Assembly: GCF_017315735.1 (NCBI RefSeq)
Contig: NZ_JAFLRK010000024.1
Coordinates: forward strand, 1 to 50,390
Direction of reading: 5' to 3'
DNA length: 50,390 nt
DNA from: Paracoccus shandongensis
GTDB taxonomy: Bacteria > Pseudomonadota > Alphaproteobacteria > Rhodobacterales > Rhodobacteraceae
The number at the start of each line of letters is the position of its first letter. Positions within the stretch are counted from its first letter, which is position 1. The notes beneath the pieces were generated by a model. It made no database searches. It was given only the letters and a program-made list of their open reading frames with translations, and was not told the origin of the DNA. This document shows, in pieces, positions 48,474-50,390 of the stretch. The position numbers and the translations under genes are program-made.

Positions 48474-50072
48474 CTATTCGCCCTTCGTCACCTGCCGATA
48501 CATGACCGAGGTCACGGACCCGCCCGAGTTCCAGTTCTGCACGTTGTCCCGCAGGCCGGTGTTCTCGACCCGCTGGAACAGGGGAACGATGGGGGCTTCG
48601 GCCTGATACTGCTTCTGGATGTCGATATACATCTGCGCGCGCTTGTCGGCGTCCTGTTCCAGGGTCGCGGCGACGGTGGCCTGGTTCATCGCCTCGGGCA
48701 CGGCATAGGCGTTGCGCCAGGCCAGAAGGCCGGTCGCCTGCGCCTCGTCGCTGTTGTCGGGGTTGTATGCGAAGGTCGCGACGTTGGTGTTGGGGTCGGA
48801 ATAATCCGGGCCCCATTCGCCCAAAAAGATCGGCACGTCGCGGGCGCGATAGGCGTCCAGAACCTGCGCGCCGGTCATCTGCTGGATTTCCAGGGTCAGC
48901 CCGGCCTCGGCCATGGAGGCCTGCAGGGCTTGCGCCACGTCCACATATTCGCGCAGGTCGCGGACCTTGGTGGTGATGGTCTTGCCGGACATCCCCGCCT
49001 CGTCGATCAGGGCCTTGGCGCGGGCCACGTCATAGGTCCAGGGCAGATCCTCCAGCGCGCCCAGATAGCCTTTCGGCAGGATCGACTGGTGCGGCACGAA
49101 GGTGCCCTTGAGGAAGCTGTTCGCGATGCCGTCGTAATCGACCAGGTGCTTCATCGCCTCGATGACCTTGGGGTTCGACAGCACCGGATCCTTCTGGTTC
49201 AGGCCCATGTAGAGGATCCGGCCGCGCGGCTCGTCCTGGATCTTCACCCCTTCCACCGCGCCGATGGATTCCACGTCCGTGGGCGACAGGTTGCGGGCGG
49301 CGTCGATGTCGCCCTGTTCCAGCAGCAGCCGCTGGGCGCTGGACTCGGCCACGTTGCGCACCACCACGCGCTTCATGGCGGGGGCCCCCCCGAAGTAATC
49401 CTCGTACGCCGTGAACTGCACGGCCTCGTTCGGGCGCCAGCCTGCCAGGACAAAGGGGCCGGAGCCTGCCTCGTTGGTGTTCAGCCAGGTGTTGCCCAGG
49501 TCGTCGCCTTGCGCGTTCGCCATGACCGTTTCCTTGTCCACCACGCTGGCCACGTTGGCGGTCAGGCAGTTCAGCACGAAGGTCGGCGCATAAGGCTTGT
49601 CCAGATGCAGGGTCAGGGTGGTGTCGTCGAAGGTGATCTTTTCCTCGACGTTATCAGCCGTGAAGCCGAACTGCGTCAGGATGAAGGCGGGGGTCTTGTC
49701 CAGCTTGACCGCGCGCTGCAGCGACCAGGCGGCATCCTCGGGGCGGACGGGGTTGCCGGAATGGAAGGTCACGCCGGGGCGCAGGGTGAAGGTGATGGAC
49801 ATGCCGTCCGGGGCCACCTGCCAGCTTTCGGCCAGGGACGGCTTGAAGCCCGCATCCATGTCCAGGGGGTCGAAATCGACCAGCCGGTCATAGGTGTTCT
49901 GGTTCACGTCGTTGCCCGAAAACTCGAAGCTTTGGGCCGGGTCCAGGCTGATGATGTCGTCGATGGCGGCGGCCACGACCAGGGTGTCGGCGGGGGTTTC
50001 GGCCCAAGCGGCGGGCGCGATGGCAAGCGCCGAGGCCAGAAGGATCGCGCGCGGGGTCAGAAGGTGTTTCAT
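48474..50072 (-). CDS. ABC transporter substrate-binding protein, peptide family 5
   Basis: 532 aa, periplasmic. The signal peptide MKHLLTPRAILLASALAIAP ends at AWAETP. The family-5 solute-binding core includes SLDPAQSFEFSGNDVNQNTYDRLV near the N-terminus, LAESWQVAPDGMSITFTLRPGVTFHSG in pattern, and ILPKGYLGALEDLPW. It does not carry the heme or nickel His sites I would expect for metals, and its lack of an N-terminal Cys makes it a soluble binding protein. The ligand (peptide, opine, sugar or other) is unknown. A 6-bp hairpin CCCCGC/GCGGGG (50091-50108) sits in the leader. It is the first gene of the five-gene operon. Confidence 0.9.
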   Translation of the reverse strand: MKHLLTPRAILLASALAIAPAAWAETPADTLVVAAAIDDIISLDPAQSFEFSGNDVNQNTYDRLVDFDPLDMDAGFKPSLAESWQVAPDGMSITFTLRPGVTFHSGNPVRPEDAAWSLQRAVKLDKTPAFILTQFGFTADNVEEKITFDDTTLTLHLDKPYAPTFVLNCLTANVASVVDKETVMANAQGDDLGNTWLNTNEAGSGPFVLAGWRPNEAVQFTAYEDYFGGAPAMKRVVVRNVAESSAQRLLLEQGDIDAARNLSPTDVESIGAVEGVKIQDEPRGRILYMGLNQKDPVLSNPKVIEAMKHLVDYDGIANSFLKGTFVPHQSILPKGYLGALEDLPWTYDVARAKALIDEAGMSGKTITTKVRDLREYVDVAQALQASMAEAGLTLEIQQMTGAQVLDAYRARDVPIFLGEWGPDYSDPNTNVATFAYNPDNSDEAQATGLLAWRNAYAVPEAMNQATVAATLEQDADKRAQMYIDIQKQYQAEAPIVPLFQRVENTGLRDNVQNWNSGGSVTSVMYRQVTKGE

Positions 50073-50160
50073 GGTGCTTCCCTGTTTCGTCCCCGCGTCA
50101 AGGCGGGGTTGGATCAGGGAAGCGTGGCCCAAGGCAACACGACTGGCAAGCCCTTGATGA

Positions 50161-50390
50161 TCAAGCCTGCCGCAACGTCCGGTGAAAGGCCGCCAGCCAG
50201 CGGCGGGCGTCGAAACCCGGCGGGGGTTCTGCGGCATAAAGCTGGCGGTCGAGGTCGGCCAGGATCGCAGGCGCAGACTGGCCGCGCCAGTGCAGGTGCC
50301 GGTCGGCGGCGGCGCGCAGGGCGGCAAGGTCGCCCGCCCCTGCGGCCCGGCGCAGGGCGCGGGCATGGGGACCAGGCCGCAGGCGGCGCA
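50161..50390 (-). CDS. C-terminal end of an unidentified protein (truncated by the window edge)
   Basis: An open frame entering from the right edge and ending at TGA (50163-50161), giving 75 residues. It is rich in Arg, Ala and Leu with a helix-forming pattern (AGDLAALRAAADRHLHW, then ILADLDRQLY) and ends WLAAFHRTLRQA. The codon use is like the neighbouring genes. I do not name it; the pattern recalls the C-terminal helical part of BatD-type (aerotolerance) proteins, but this is a weak resemblance. It is followed by 88 bp and then the binding-protein gene on the same strand. Confidence 0.55.
   Translation of the reverse strand, partial: RRLRPGPHARALRRAAGAGDLAALRAAADRHLHWRGQSAPAILADLDRQLYAAEPPPGFDARRWLAAFHRTLRQA

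Noticed and set aside
1..50390. tRNA, rRNA, CRISPR array, IS element, toxin-antitoxin or phage genes
   Set aside because: No T-loop/acceptor pairs, spaced direct repeats, transposase or integrase motifs were found; the gene content is that of a core chromosome.

Overview
The window is about 50 kb of GC-rich, tightly packed chromosomal DNA from an alphaproteobacterium, most likely a Paracoccus-like member of the Rhodobacteraceae. The grounds are the strong GC bias at third codon positions, a proteobacterial aa3 oxidase subunit IV peptide, a DUF2794 gene, a YcjX/YcjF pair, an HNH-family gene of the alphaproteobacterial type and a DmdC-like acyl-CoA dehydrogenase. I found no phage, plasmid, transposase, CRISPR array, tRNA or rRNA. 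It reads as core chromosome with small accessory pieces. Gene identities come from reading protein motifs, not from database searches.

Layout. 1-4.1 kb: the end of an unknown protein, a GNAT acetyltransferase, the AzlCD amino-acid exporter, a lipoprotein, the small oxidase subunit and an MBL hydrolase. 4.1-10.4 kb: acyl-CoA dehydrogenase, Sua5 tRNA-modification enzyme, glutamate-type dehydrogenase, a TetR regulator, two coupled I78-type inhibitor lipoproteins and DUF2794. 10.4-18.1 kb: helicase HrpB, YcjX/YcjF, a BadF-type sugar kinase and IlvD. 18.3-25 kb: a guanidinium exporter under a guanidine-II riboswitch, a flavin-type oxidoreductase, a UbiH-type hydroxylase, a small membrane protein, a HAD phosphatase, a GntR regulator, an AlkA-like glycosylase, a carboxylesterase, a VOC protein and an HNH protein. 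25-34 kb: DapA, lytic transglycosylase, a DMT transporter, SuhB, MetR/MetF, and a PLP ornithine-type decarboxylase divergent from an Lrp regulator. 34-44.8 kb: HxlR divergent from a double-DUF1428 protein and a GST, then ValS, HisC, a stand-alone Lrp ligand-binding domain, MATE, CbpM/CbpA and an aldo-keto reductase. 44.8-50.1 kb: a five-gene peptide-type ABC importer. At the right edge is a truncated gene.

The genes are mostly ordinary; the less ordinary signal lies between and inside them. (1) Seven copies of a short repeat, built from a GC hairpin and a pyrimidine-rich segment around AAATATCC, six of them placed directly after stop codons. One copy is read in frame inside hrpB and another splits the ABC operon between its two ATPase genes. 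(2) Two related, strongly structured elements of roughly 120-150 bp, at 19255-19373 and 30184-30328. (3) A clear two-hairpin guanidine-II riboswitch before sugE. (4) A long-run G-quadruplex motif before suhB. (5) A REP-like inverted repeat that supplies the TAG stops of two convergent genes. (6) A 9-bp hairpin covering the likely ribosome binding site of valS.

Small regulatory modules inferred from layout are HxlR with double DUF1428 and GST, Lrp with the decarboxylase, MetR with MetF, and TetR next to glutamate dehydrogenase.
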